From Schinkia azotoformans LMG 9581 (GTDB lineage Bacteria > Bacillota > Bacilli > Bacillales > Bacillaceae_J): a stretch of DNA of 64,000 bases. The DNA is taken from positions 1 through 64,000 of the forward strand of contig NZ_AJLR01000036.1 of the NCBI RefSeq assembly GCF_000307855.1, read 5' to 3'. A program made the position numbers and the translations under genes. Within the stretch, counting starts at the first letter, position 1. Each line of letters begins with the position of its first letter. This document shows positions 1 to 8,327 of the stretch, one piece after another. The notes below the pieces were generated by a model that worked only from the letters and a program-made list of their open reading frames with translations, was not told the origin of the DNA and did no database searches.

Positions 1-57
1 TATAAGGGGGTCGATCAATGCTACCCGCCGAATAATGTCGATGAATTCGACAAAAAA

Positions 58-75
58 CGGGTGGACAGGCACTTA
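58..75 (-). repeat. REP-like fragment with the GTGCCTGTCC motif
   Basis: Read on the minus strand this stretch is TAAGTGCCTGTCCACCCG, lying directly after the PhoX-like stop codon. It resembles one arm of the GTGCCTGTCC/GGACAGGCAC palindromes that recur between genes in many Bacillus genomes. A second and fuller example sits at the end of ychF in this window. The rest of the element runs off the window, so this is a fragment. Confidence 0.4.
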
Positions 76-77
76 TA

Positions 78-2012
78 TCAGTTACCCTTTTTACCAGATT
101 GAGAGAAATCCGGCATTTTTGTTACAGATGGCAGACCAGAGATATAACCAATACCACCTGTTTTATTAATACCAATTTGTTCATCAACTGCTTTAAGTAG
201 TTCTTCTTTATTAACTGCTGTAATGGCCTTACCATCCACTTCGTCACCAGGATGCTGGAAATTACTTAAAATGTATGAGAATCCATTACGGTCATCAGCA
301 GCAAATAAGCCAGTTGCTTCCGCTCCTGCTGGAACAGATAAAATTCGAGCTAATTCTTTAGTATCAACATTATAAGCCCAAACGAAGTTATTTGTGTGTG
401 CACCACTATCTTCACCAATAAATAGTACTCTCATAGCTTCAGAGTAACTTAGGTTATCTGGATTCGCTACTTTATCTACATTCGCAGTGTTTCCGTATGC
501 ATCAGCTTCTTTTAAATCTTCACCAACAACTAATCCAGACATTGAAAGTGCTACATATGAGCTATTAATTGCCTTTCCTTGACTATCTTTTTGGCCACCT
601 TGTAGGTCTAATTGATAAGTTACACCAGCTTTAATTTTTGGCAATTGAATATGGTCTGCTGGGTCTTTTCCTGTTGAATCTTTTTCCATAGCCTTACTTT
701 GATCGGAAATTGCAATATAAACTTTTTTATCCTTTTCGTTTAGTGCTACGCCTTCCATTTTATTAAATTCTGTAGTCGCACCAAGAATAGCCGCATATCG
801 ACGAGTTTCAAGGAAGGCTGCTGCTTTTTCTTTGCCAGGTTTAAGTTTTAAGTATTCAACTTTTCCTTCATTTGAGTATGTTTTAATAGCGGTGAAACCT
901 TCTTTAGGAGCATCTGAAGTTTCAAAAATATCATTGAATGTAATGCCGCTATCAATAATATCTTTCACTTCTTTATCCGTTGCATGTCCTAAATTAATCC
1001 ATTTTAAATCTCCTGAGCCACCGTTTTCAATACCTGTTTGTTTAAATGTAGCTGCATATAATGTACCTGATGATAAATCCTTTTCTTTGTCCGCTACATA
1101 CATAAACATTCCTGTATTACCACCATCATCCCCGTAAAAAACAGTTTTGTTATCAGGCATGACTTTAGCTAACTCATGAGAGAAACGTCCTGTACTGTAA
1201 TGTTTTACAACTGATGTTTTACCATTCTTATCTACTGTAATTTCAGGAGTATAGCCATAGAAATAAGGATTAGCCTTTGCTGTATCTCCGAAATAGAATT
1301 GAGAGAATGTTTCAACTTGACTTCTTACTTTCGAAGTTGGGTCTAAGAAAAGACGTGCATCTGGTTCATACTCTTCAGAACCTAAATGTGTATTCCATGG
1401 AGATAATGATCCGTTACATGGAATCCAAAGTCCATTCACGGCTGAAAAATCAATTTTTTCTACTTTTACAGTTTTAAGTTCACCTGTTTTTTTGTCCTGT
1501 TCCAACTCAGTTAAAGACATAGATGCTGGAACTAAACCGTATGCTGATTTACCAGCAGCATCAACAGTTTGATATTCATAATGTGTAATCATATAAAGTT
1601 TACCGTTAATAGGCATTAATAAGCTGTTTGAATCTGGAGCATCGGAGACAAAGTAGCCTCCGTTTGTGCTGCTTGGATCCTTAATTGGATTTCCATTTAC
1701 ATCAATGGGAGTACCTGCAGGAATTTTTTCCCCTTTAACTGTTGCTACCTTATCTTCGGATTTAAATAGGTAGTTGTAAGACAGCGGAAATGTTTTTACT
1801 TTTCCATTGATATATTTCACATCAACTGTTGCATTTGTATATGTTTTTACCATTTCATCAATAGTAGTAGGTGCTGCCATTCCATTAAATTTAACAGATT
1901 CTATTTTAATATTTTCCTGAGAAGCCGCTACTACTGGTGTTACTGCTGGAACAGTAATAGCTAATGTAAGTGCTAAAGTAGCCCCTTTTTTCGCTAGTTT
2001 CTTATTAATCAT
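78..2012 (-). CDS. Secreted PhoX-family (DUF839) phosphatase-like protein
   Basis: The 644-residue product starts with a Sec signal peptide: lysines at residues 4-9, a hydrophobic stretch to about residue 28, and a likely cleavage after VVAA. The remainder looks like the DUF839/PhoX beta-propeller family of calcium/iron-dependent alkaline phosphatases. Supporting segments are FYGDDGGNTGMFMYVAD (about 290-307) and NKMEGVALNEKDKKVYIAIS (about 420-440), the latter resembling the conserved propeller strand. It would act outside the membrane, releasing phosphate from organic esters. The ATG at 2012 follows an AGGGGGA ribosome site. A PHO-box-like array lies upstream, in keeping with induction by phosphate starvation. 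Family membership is judged by eye; substrate and activity are inference. Confidence 0.75.
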   Translation of the reverse strand: MINKKLAKKGATLALTLAITVPAVTPVVAASQENIKIESVKFNGMAAPTTIDEMVKTYTNATVDVKYINGKVKTFPLSYNYLFKSEDKVATVKGEKIPAGTPIDVNGNPIKDPSSTNGGYFVSDAPDSNSLLMPINGKLYMITHYEYQTVDAAGKSAYGLVPASMSLTELEQDKKTGELKTVKVEKIDFSAVNGLWIPCNGSLSPWNTHLGSEEYEPDARLFLDPTSKVRSQVETFSQFYFGDTAKANPYFYGYTPEITVDKNGKTSVVKHYSTGRFSHELAKVMPDNKTVFYGDDGGNTGMFMYVADKEKDLSSGTLYAATFKQTGIENGGSGDLKWINLGHATDKEVKDIIDSGITFNDIFETSDAPKEGFTAIKTYSNEGKVEYLKLKPGKEKAAAFLETRRYAAILGATTEFNKMEGVALNEKDKKVYIAISDQSKAMEKDSTGKDPADHIQLPKIKAGVTYQLDLQGGQKDSQGKAINSSYVALSMSGLVVGEDLKEADAYGNTANVDKVANPDNLSYSEAMRVLFIGEDSGAHTNNFVWAYNVDTKELARILSVPAGAEATGLFAADDRNGFSYILSNFQHPGDEVDGKAITAVNKEELLKAVDEQIGINKTGGIGYISGLPSVTKMPDFSQSGKKGN

Positions 2013-2055
2013 CTAAAAAATCCCCCTAGTAGATTTATAGTTTACAGTTCAATTA

Positions 2056-2094
2056 AACCAAATAATTGTTAATACAATATTAACCTTGTGTATG
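2056..2094 (-). promoter_or_regulatory. Probable PhoP (PHO) box upstream of the PhoX-like gene
   Basis: On the minus strand, hexamers resembling the PhoP consensus TTAACA recur every 11 bp: CATACA (2089-2094), TTAATA (2078-2083), TTAACA (2067-2072) and TTGGTT (2056-2061). Direct repeats at this spacing are the known layout of Bacillus PhoP sites. A TATAAA-like -10 lies between the array and the gene start. Only the two middle hexamers are good matches. Confidence 0.5.
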
Positions 2095-2198
2095 TTTTTT
2101 ATTAGTTCTAAATATTCAATGTTAACAGGGGCTTTTTTGATAACATTCCATTTTTAATTGATCAAGGTGAACTCAGGGGTTTGGATGTAAACGTAAAT

Positions 2199-2228
2199 AA
2201 TCCCCACCTGTTAAACCAGATGGGGATT
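2199..2228. terminator. Hairpin between the exosporium-like gene and the phosphatase gene
   Basis: AATCCCCACCTG pairs with CAGATGGGGATT across a TTAAAC loop. It lies downstream of the gene ending at 2399 and upstream of the phosphatase promoter, so it probably separates the two. The T tract on the minus-strand side is short, so termination is likely but not certain. The rest of the 2013-2398 gap shows nothing beyond the PHO-like box. Confidence 0.45.
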
Positions 2229-2398
2229 ACAAGGGAGGTGAAAAAAGTTCATCCTCCCTCTACAGTTGTCTTCGAATTATAATCCAATTGGAGAGAGGTC
2301 CACCATTCAAAGCATGGGACATAATGTAACAAATTCACACTATAAAATCTGGTAGTATAATAGTAAGGTACCAATGTCCACTCGTTACGATCTATTTC

Positions 2399-2851
2399 TT
2401 AGTCGTCTTCATGATGAATTTTTTCGGAAGGAGCAATTGCTAAACCACTAAAGGAAATTGGTCCTACAACAGCAGCTTCCGTACCATTAGTAATATTTTC
2501 AACTGTTACTTGATAAAGATGTTTACCTGCCCCCACATTCGTATCTATAGCTTGAAATGTTGCTATATAGTTTACCTCTGAGGTAGGGTCTGATTCCACT
2601 CCTTCTTGAGCCCTGAAGATTTCCCTTCCATCACGGAAGATCTTAAACAAAAGTTGAGATGTACCAGTAACTCCACGCACTCCCACTGTCGCAATTAATT
2701 CTACATTATTATTATTTGCATTTCTTCGAGGAATAGTTATATTAATATGTGCTACTATCAATCTTTTCGGAGAATGAGGAATCATTTTTGGTCTAATTGT
2801 ATCAACCTTACTAACCGGTTCTGTTGCTTGATAATCAATTATACGAAACAT
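2399..2851 (-). CDS. Small exosporium protein C-like protein
   Basis: The product is 150 residues from the ATG at 2851, chosen because a near-perfect AAGGAGGTGA ribosome site lies just upstream; a longer frame to 2884 would swallow that site. There is no signal peptide and no membrane segment. The body reads as a beta-rich domain with an Asn-rich stretch (NANNNN, about 46-51) and ends PISFSGLAI followed by a charged tail. In layout and in the FRIIDYQAT opening and GPISFSGLAI ending it resembles, from memory, the ExsC-type proteins of Bacillus cereus exosporium. That link is a tentative family recall, not a verified match. It is monocistronic between the LysR and phosphatase genes. Confidence 0.5.
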   Translation of the reverse strand: MFRIIDYQATEPVSKVDTIRPKMIPHSPKRLIVAHINITIPRRNANNNNVELIATVGVRGVTGTSQLLFKIFRDGREIFRAQEGVESDPTSEVNYIATFQAIDTNVGAGKHLYQVTVENITNGTEAAVVGPISFSGLAIAPSEKIHHEDD

Positions 2852-2969
2852 TAAAGTCACCTCCTTATACAGTAAAATATGCAATTAAAGAGATATAGCT
2901 TGGACAATCTAATCATAGTAAGTGCAAAAAGATAAAAAATGCCATACATCAAAATAAGACTTTACAACT

Positions 2970-3854
2970 TTAGATGTAATTAATTCTTTCTACAAACCTT
3001 TTCGCTGCACGTGATAACGAAACGTTTTTTAAATAACAAATACCAATGCTCCTTTTTGGAATTTCCTCTTCTAACAATACCTCGTATAAATATCCCTTTT
3101 CTATGTAATCCTTTGAAAACTCTTTTATGATACAAGAAATACCTAAGTTTATTCTTGTAAATTCTATTAATAAATCATAGGATCCAAGTTCGAATACAGG
3201 TGAAACCTGGAATCCCTTCTTTTTCAAAAAGTTTTCTACAAAGATTCTTGAGTTTGATTTTTTTTCTAAAAATATTAACGGCATTTTCATTAAATACTCA
3301 AAACTAATTGGCTTCTTAGTTATTCTTTTATATTTTTCTCCACAAACAAAAATATCCTGAATCTCCTTACATGGTATGGTTTGAATATTCTCGTCTTGTA
3401 TAGGTAAATTACATAAGCCTAAGTCCGCTTTGCCAGTTTTAATAAGCGCACAAATTTCGGTTGTTGTTCCATTTAATATAGTTAATTTAATTCCGGGGTA
3501 TCGGAGATGGAATTCCTCCAAATAAGGTAACAGAAAATAACGTGAGATTGTATCTCCAACCCCGATTCGTAATTCTCCAAACTTTAATTGTTTAAATTCT
3601 AATAATTTATCTTCTGCAACATTAATCATTCCTATCGCTGAGTTCACGTGTTCATATAATAGACTTCCTTCATTTGTTAATTCTACGCCCTTTGATGTTC
3701 GGTAGAAAAGCTGTATATCTAATTCATTCTCCAGCTTTGAAATCGATTGACTGACAGCAGATTGTGTCATATATAGTTCCTGTGCCGCCTTTGAAAAACT
3801 TTTATTTCGACCGACAATGTTAAAAATGCGATATAAATCCAATTTCCCAATCAC
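2970..3854 (-). CDS. LysR-family transcriptional regulator
   Basis: The 294-residue protein begins with a typical LysR winged helix-turn-helix (FSKAAQELYMTQSAVSQSIS, about residues 19-38), followed by a periplasmic-binding-like effector domain to the C terminus. The GTG at 3854 is preferred because AAGGGGTGG lies at good spacing before it; an upstream in-frame extension to 3905 has no comparable site. It is divergent from the CofE-like gene with 133 bp between the starts. That is the classic arrangement of a LysR regulator and its target, so regulation of that gene is the natural inference. The effector ligand cannot be read from the sequence. Confidence 0.85.
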   Translation of the reverse strand: MIGKLDLYRIFNIVGRNKSFSKAAQELYMTQSAVSQSISKLENELDIQLFYRTSKGVELTNEGSLLYEHVNSAIGMINVAEDKLLEFKQLKFGELRIGVGDTISRYFLLPYLEEFHLRYPGIKLTILNGTTTEICALIKTGKADLGLCNLPIQDENIQTIPCKEIQDIFVCGEKYKRITKKPISFEYLMKMPLIFLEKKSNSRIFVENFLKKKGFQVSPVFELGSYDLLIEFTRINLGISCIIKEFSKDYIEKGYLYEVLLEEEIPKRSIGICYLKNVSLSRAAKRFVERINYI

Positions 3855-3987
3855 ATTACCACCCCTTATATCACATATTATAAACATTAATTTTACTAAT
3901 ATCACTTAAAAGGATATAGTAGTATAGGATAAAAAAATCGTACTTCATTAATTAACAATAAATACTCTTATTAGAGGAGAGATTATA

Positions 3988-5178
3988 TTGGAAAGAGTAG
4001 TTGGAACAGTCGTACGCGGACTTCGCGGACCAATCATTAACAAAGGCGATAACATTGAAGAAATTGTCGTAAATACTGTATTAAATACAGCTAAAGTAGA
4101 GGGTTTTTCTATTCAAAATCGTGACATCGTTACGATTACTGAATCCGTTGTAGCCCGTGCCCAAGGGAACTATGCGACTATTGACGATATTGCTACAGAT
4201 ATTAAGAGTAAATTTGGAGAAGAAACAATCGGTGTGACTTTTCCAATCCTAAGCCGTAATCGATTTGCGAACTGCCTAAAAGGGATTGCAAAAGGAACAA
4301 AGAATGTAGTCTTAATGTTAAGTTATCCCTCTGATGAAGTGGGTAATCACCTAGTAGATATTGACGACCTCGATATTAAAGGAATTAACCCTTGGACAGA
4401 CGTATTATCAGAAGCTGACTTCCGCAAGCATTTCGGTTATAACAAACATCGATTCACAGGTGTTGACTATATTGATTATTATAAAAGTTTAATCGAAGCG
4501 GAAGGAGCAAATTGTGAAGTTATCTTCTCAAACAATGCAAAAACCATTTTAGACTTTACAAAGAATGTGTTAACTTGTGATATTCATTCTCGCTTTAGAA
4601 CAAAGCGCATCTTAACAAACAATGGGGCTAAAAATGTATTGGGCCTTGATGACATTCTCAAAGAATCAATCAATGGCAGCGGATTTAACGAGGCCTACGG
4701 CTTACTAGGATCCAATAAGGCAACGGAAGACAGTGTTAAACTATTCCCTAATAACTGTCAGCCAATTGTCGATAGTATTCAAGCTAAGCTTAAAGAAGAG
4801 ACAGGAAAAACAGTAGAAGTCATGGTTTACGGCGATGGTGCATTTAAAGATCCAGTGGGTAAAATTTGGGAACTCGCAGACCCTGTTGTATCACCAGGAT
4901 ATACGGCCGGGCTTGACGGCACACCAAATGAAGTGAAATTAAAATACTTAGCAGATAACAATTTCTCACACCTTCGTGGAAAAGAGTTAAAACAGGCTAT
5001 TTCTGAATATATCCAGAATAAAAATGAAGACCTTGTTGGTGCAATGGAAGCACAAGGAACTACACCACGTAGATTAACGGACCTAATTGGATCATTATCT
5101 GATTTAACTTCCGGCAGCGGTGACAAAGGAACCCCAATGATCTATATTCAAGGATACTTCGATAACTATACAAAATAA
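3988..5178 (+). CDS. CofE-like (F420-0:gamma-glutamyl ligase family) protein
   Basis: The 396-residue product opens with RGLRGPIINKGDNIEEIV and then RDIVTITESVVARAQGNYATIDDIA, the conserved start of the CofE ligase family. CofE enzymes add L-glutamate to coenzyme F420-0 in archaea and actinobacteria. Bacilli are not classical F420 makers, and no other F420 gene (cofC, cofD, fbiC) is present here, so the substrate is probably different. The start is a TTG at 3988 with AGAGGAGAG before it; no better ATG exists. It is transcribed away from the LysR gene and ends in its own terminator, so it looks like a single-gene unit under that regulator. Confidence 0.7.
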   Translation: MERVVGTVVRGLRGPIINKGDNIEEIVVNTVLNTAKVEGFSIQNRDIVTITESVVARAQGNYATIDDIATDIKSKFGEETIGVTFPILSRNRFANCLKGIAKGTKNVVLMLSYPSDEVGNHLVDIDDLDIKGINPWTDVLSEADFRKHFGYNKHRFTGVDYIDYYKSLIEAEGANCEVIFSNNAKTILDFTKNVLTCDIHSRFRTKRILTNNGAKNVLGLDDILKESINGSGFNEAYGLLGSNKATEDSVKLFPNNCQPIVDSIQAKLKEETGKTVEVMVYGDGAFKDPVGKIWELADPVVSPGYTAGLDGTPNEVKLKYLADNNFSHLRGKELKQAISEYIQNKNEDLVGAMEAQGTTPRRLTDLIGSLSDLTSGSGDKGTPMIYIQGYFDNYTK

Positions 5179-5187
5179 GAGCAGTAC

Positions 5188-5220
5188 AAAAGGGTGTCTT
5201 TTAAATTAAGACACCCTTTT
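5188..5220 (+). terminator. Rho-independent terminator of the CofE-like gene
   Basis: AAAGGGTGTCTT pairs with AAGACACCCTTT around a short AT loop 10 bp after the stop codon, followed by a T-rich run. Confidence 0.85.
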
Positions 5221-5338
5221 GCTTTATCGTTCATAAACTGCAGCTATTTATGGTTAGGTTCATCGCACCTTATATACCTGCGGTTTTTCCACTAAATATC
5301 TCACCATAAGTAAATTAGCTTTATTTTCTTAATTAAAA

Positions 5339-5382
5339 AGACGAAGTAAAACCACTAAAAATAATAAAGGGTTACCTCGTCT
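5339..5382 (-). terminator. Terminator of the Schlafen/AlbA_2 gene
   Basis: On the minus strand AGACGAGGTAACCC pairs imperfectly with a matching arm ending ACTTCGTCT, and the hairpin is followed by TTTTTAATT. It lies about 115 bp past the gene's stop codon, so the GGGACA repeats would be part of the transcript. Confidence 0.6.
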
Positions 5383-5400
5383 GATTATTAATTTCCATAA

Positions 5401-5495
5401 TGTCCCCATTATGTCCCTATTTTGTCCCCATTTTCACAATTAGTATTTGAATACTAATTATTTAAGCTCTAATGATGTCCCTATTTGTCCCTATT
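5401..5495 (-). repeat. Five GGGACA repeats flanking a palindrome in a 3' untranslated region
   Basis: On the plus strand TGTCCC(C/T)ATT occurs at 5401, 5412, 5423, 5476 and 5486, with unit spacing of 11, 11, 53 and 10 bp. Between the triplet and the pair lies the palindrome AATTAGTAT-TTGA-ATACTAATT (5438-5459). On the transcript of the minus-strand gene each unit reads AAT(A/G)GGGACA. The array starts right at the stop codon of the AlbA_2 gene and ends before its terminator. Function is unknown. Confidence 0.7.
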
Positions 5496-7190
5496 TTATG
5501 GTGAATAGATGTACTTCGTTCCCGCTCCTCTTCCTATAGTCTTTACACCATCAGGTTCTAATTCTTGTATTAAACGTTGAACTTGTTTACGATTCATTCC
5601 AGTTAATTGTCTTATTTCCTTATTAGTTAGGCTTCGATCTGTCTTTAAAATTGATAGGATTCGAATTTTGACTACCTCTTTATCTAAACTTTGTTGCCGT
5701 TCATATTTCAATTCACCTTTTAACATTTCATAAGCATTTCGTGAAAGGGTGAAATACCTACCTTTCCCACGACCAATTGATTCTAATAAGTTAAATTCAT
5801 TATGCATACGGCTAAGTAGTTCACGGGCTTGTTCCATACTTCTTTGTGCGACATCAGCAGCTATTGAAGTATCAATTTCTTCATGTCTTATTAAATATTG
5901 CAATATAAGCAAGTGGTCAACATCAATGTGATGATTTTCTTTCGCCATATAATCAATCAAGTTTTTAAAGTCTTTATTTAGAGGAGAAGATATAAAAGTA
6001 AGCTCAATGTTACTACCAATTTCCCTATAGATAGGTGGCTCTTTTCCTTCAATTAATAATGAGCGAAATATCCTTGAAACGCCCAAATTTGAGCGATTGA
6101 CTAATTTTAGCCTATCTAGTAAATCCATTAAGTGGTTATTCCTCGCTACTGGGGGATGGTGGAGGATGTTTTGAGGAGTAATACCCCCGACAAACTCCCC
6201 TGGATTAGTTAGGATTAGCTTATCCTTATATTGTTTCAACATTATAGTTCCAATCATTCGATAGTCCCGATGACCAAATGCATTAAGTAACGCTTCTCTT
6301 AGTGCTATTGTCGGATAAGTGCTAAACTCTGGATGTACAAGTCCTGATTCAACAGTTACCATTGGATTATCAACAGCAATATATCGTTCGAGTTCATATA
6401 ATGCCACGGGAATAGCGTGCGTTCCGTCATCCCTAAGGGAATAATCTGTATCACTGATCATCTTTCTATACGACCATTTATGTTGAGGAATCAACCTTGA
6501 AATAGCCTCAGGTTTCCCAACAAGTAACAAGGAACCTTTTGTAAAATAATTATCTTTTAACGCTCCAATTGACCGTAATAAATCCTCATCAGATAATGAT
6601 AAAAGTTTTTCGTCTACCCTTTCTCTAGACATAATTTCACGTACTCGTTCCATTGCGGAATGTGAGAAAAGACTTTTCCAATCCTCATGTATAATTTCAG
6701 CAGTGAAGTCCATTTGAGAGGAAGAATCCATCATTTTACGCCTTAATGACCCAGTATATGGAATACAATCTTTGCCCTGTCTTATTGTTGCTGACCCATC
6801 AGTTGTAGTATAAGGCGGCATACCCGGATACACATTCATTAACAATAAGCGCTTTGTTCCCTCAGGTATAACAATATCCTCAAATACCGGAGTTAGATGT
6901 GGATCTGTTTTTTCATAAATTCTTTTTTGAAGTATTGTGATTTCCACATCTTGCGGAACACCTAATATTGCATTAGATCTCCCTTTAACTTTATCCGCAA
7001 CACCGAATACAACACTTCCCCCTCCACCATTGGCCATGCACACAGCCATTCTTAACATCAACTTAATATTGTCATCAAAACTTCTTGTAATCCATTGCTT
7101 AAAATCTAATTGTTGTGACTCGAGGTCATCAGCAATATTTGTTTCCAACTTATCTAGTAGACGGTAAATTTCATCTTTAGATATCATCAT
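5496..7190 (-). CDS. Schlafen/AlbA_2 domain regulator with HATPase-like and winged-helix regions
   Basis: The 564-residue protein has an AlbA_2 (Schlafen AAA-4, putative nucleic-acid/ATP-binding) domain at about residues 20-150, including MANGGGGSVVFGVAD. A RecG-related HATPase_c_4 region follows at about 280-400, with ALREALLNAFGHRDY and LTNPGEFVGGI. The C terminus holds a winged helix, TNKEIRQLTGMNRKQVQRLI, at about 520-545. Such proteins are usually annotated as ATP-binding transcriptional regulators, but few have been tested. The ATG at 7190 is chosen because AAAGGAGGAGGTG precedes it; a GTG three codons upstream overlaps that site. It has no operon partners and sits at the edge of the conserved region, consistent with acquired DNA. 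Confidence 0.75.
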   Translation of the reverse strand: MMISKDEIYRLLDKLETNIADDLESQQLDFKQWITRSFDDNIKLMLRMAVCMANGGGGSVVFGVADKVKGRSNAILGVPQDVEITILQKRIYEKTDPHLTPVFEDIVIPEGTKRLLLMNVYPGMPPYTTTDGSATIRQGKDCIPYTGSLRRKMMDSSSQMDFTAEIIHEDWKSLFSHSAMERVREIMSRERVDEKLLSLSDEDLLRSIGALKDNYFTKGSLLLVGKPEAISRLIPQHKWSYRKMISDTDYSLRDDGTHAIPVALYELERYIAVDNPMVTVESGLVHPEFSTYPTIALREALLNAFGHRDYRMIGTIMLKQYKDKLILTNPGEFVGGITPQNILHHPPVARNNHLMDLLDRLKLVNRSNLGVSRIFRSLLIEGKEPPIYREIGSNIELTFISSPLNKDFKNLIDYMAKENHHIDVDHLLILQYLIRHEEIDTSIAADVAQRSMEQARELLSRMHNEFNLLESIGRGKGRYFTLSRNAYEMLKGELKYERQQSLDKEVVKIRILSILKTDRSLTNKEIRQLTGMNRKQVQRLIQELEPDGVKTIGRGAGTKYIYSP

Positions 7191-7370
7191 CTTTAACACC
7201 TCCTCCTTTTCAAATTGAATTTTTATACTGTCTGCACAAACTTGAGCATCGGATTACTATCCTTCCTAGTTATATCAAGGCTTATTGGCCAATTTCATTC
7301 TGGAAAAGTCGTGTTATTTATTATAAATTCTATATATGTGATTAATTCCCTTCTTAAAAATATTCACTAA

Positions 7371-7402
7371 AAAGGTAATACAGAAGACTCCGTATCACCT
7401 TT
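7371..7402 (-). terminator. Terminator of rlmH
   Basis: On the minus strand AAAGGTGATAC pairs with GTATTACCTTT across a 10-base loop, followed by TTAG. It lies about 50 bp past the rlmH stop codon. Confidence 0.6.
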
Positions 7403-7453
7403 CCTAATACTTCATAATAACCATTATTGGACTTATTTCTCTAAAGGCCGCAT

Positions 7454-7933
7454 CTATTTATGATAAGGTTCGTTCCTATTAATCCTAAAAGCCCGATATA
7501 TCTGCTCCACCAATATTAGCCGCATCAATTGATGAGGAAAGGTCATTTTTGAAAATGATAATGCGTAATCAGCCCGCTTTTCGACTGCCTTGCTTAATCC
7601 TAATGAGCCTCCAATGACAAAAGCAATTTTACTTTTACCGTATGTCGCCAGTTGATCAATTTCCCGCGCCAATTCTTCAGAGGTAAGCATTTTCCCTTGA
7701 ATGGCTAAAATAATAACATACGTATCATCGGAAATTTTTGCAAGAATGCGTTCTCCTTCTTTATCCTTCACTTGTTCCATTTCAACTTCGCTTAAGTTCT
7801 CCGGTGCTTTTTCATCGGCCACTTCGATGACTTCTATTTTTGCATAGGGTCCTAATCTTTTTAAATATTCATCGATCCCCTGCTTTAAATATTTCTCTTT
7901 TAGTTTGCCAACACTGAAAATTGAGATATTCAC
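7454..7933 (-). CDS. rlmH: 23S rRNA (pseudouridine1915-N3)-methyltransferase RlmH
   Basis: The 159-residue product matches the SPOUT-fold RlmH family in length and motifs: the start [24 protein letters not shown] forming part of the knotted SAM site (about 105-115), and the C-terminal [16 protein letters not shown] followed by NEPYHK. It methylates pseudouridine 1915 in helix 69 of 23S rRNA on assembled 70S ribosomes. The start is a GTG with CAGGAGGAC seven bases upstream. As in B. subtilis (yydA), it lies downstream of yyzF and htrC. The intergenic DNA upstream carries DnaA boxes. Confidence 0.97.
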   Translation of the reverse strand: MNISIFSVGKLKEKYLKQGIDEYLKRLGPYAKIEVIEVADEKAPENLSEVEMEQVKDKEGERILAKISDDTYVIILAIQGKMLTSEELAREIDQLATYGKSKIAFVIGGSLGLSKAVEKRADYALSFSKMTFPHQLMRLILVEQIYRAFRINRNEPYHK

Positions 7934-7957
7934 ATTTGTCCTCCTGCTATAAACAAG

Positions 7958-8309
7958 TTATCCACAATATTTATCCACATATCCACAAAACTAATTCCGT
8001 ATATTGTGGACGAATATTAGTTCGACACAACATATACTGCGGTATTTTGACAATATTCACAGGTTGTTGATAAGTCATTTCCTTCTATCTTCTCTATAGT
8101 AGGTGCAACTTCATATTCATCAACTATTATATCTAACGCTAATTCAACGTGTTCTTCACAGCATTTAATCATCCTTGTTCACCCTCTATCCACAAAATTT
8201 TACTAACAAAACTACTATCAATTATTTTACATGATTAGACATAATCCACAATCCTATTCCATCAAAAAAGGAGATCAATTTATCCACATTGGTAATAACT
8301 TGTGGATGA
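7958..8309. promoter_or_regulatory. DnaA-box cluster around yyzF
   Basis: Perfect TTATCCACA boxes lie at 7958-7966, 7971-7979 and 8280-8288. One-mismatch boxes lie at 7979-7987, 8186-8194 and 8242-8250, and inverted at 8301-8309. The boxes flank the small yyzF gene, about 32 kb from the core origin. Such origin-proximal clusters can bind DnaA and influence initiation; that role is inferred here from box density only. Confidence 0.65.
8017..8172 (-). CDS. yyzF: CxxH/CxxC small protein YyzF
   Basis: This short gene encodes 51 residues, beginning MIKCCEEHVELALD and ending YVVSN. It carries CEEH (residues 5-8) and CEYC (residues 38-41), the two metal-ligand-like motifs that define the CxxH/CxxC protein family found at this locus in Bacillus. 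A zinc site is a reasonable inference but the function is unknown. The ATG is preceded by GAGGGTG. It lies between rlmH and htrC, and DnaA boxes flank it on both sides. Confidence 0.88.
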   Translation of the reverse strand: MIKCCEEHVELALDIIVDEYEVAPTIEKIEGNDLSTTCEYCQNTAVYVVSN

Positions 8310-8324
8310 TTGATCCCCCTTTTA
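8265..8324 (-). terminator. Terminator of htrC, built from inverted DnaA boxes
   Basis: On the minus strand an arm ending GATCAATCATCCACA pairs with TGTGGATAAATTGATC, and the outer stem ends in CCTTTTTT. The hairpin begins four bases after the htrC stop codon. Both inner arms contain a DnaA box or near-box, in inverted orientation. Confidence 0.7.
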
Positions 8325-8327
8325 TTC

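Noticed and set aside
3988-5178. A coenzyme F420 biosynthesis locus
   Set aside because: Only a CofE-like protein is present; no cofC, cofD or fbiC homologue is in the window, so the pathway cannot be claimed.
5496-7190. The AlbA_2 gene as an anti-phage defence gene
   Set aside because: The domain set also fits ordinary transcriptional regulators, and no defence partner gene lies next to it.
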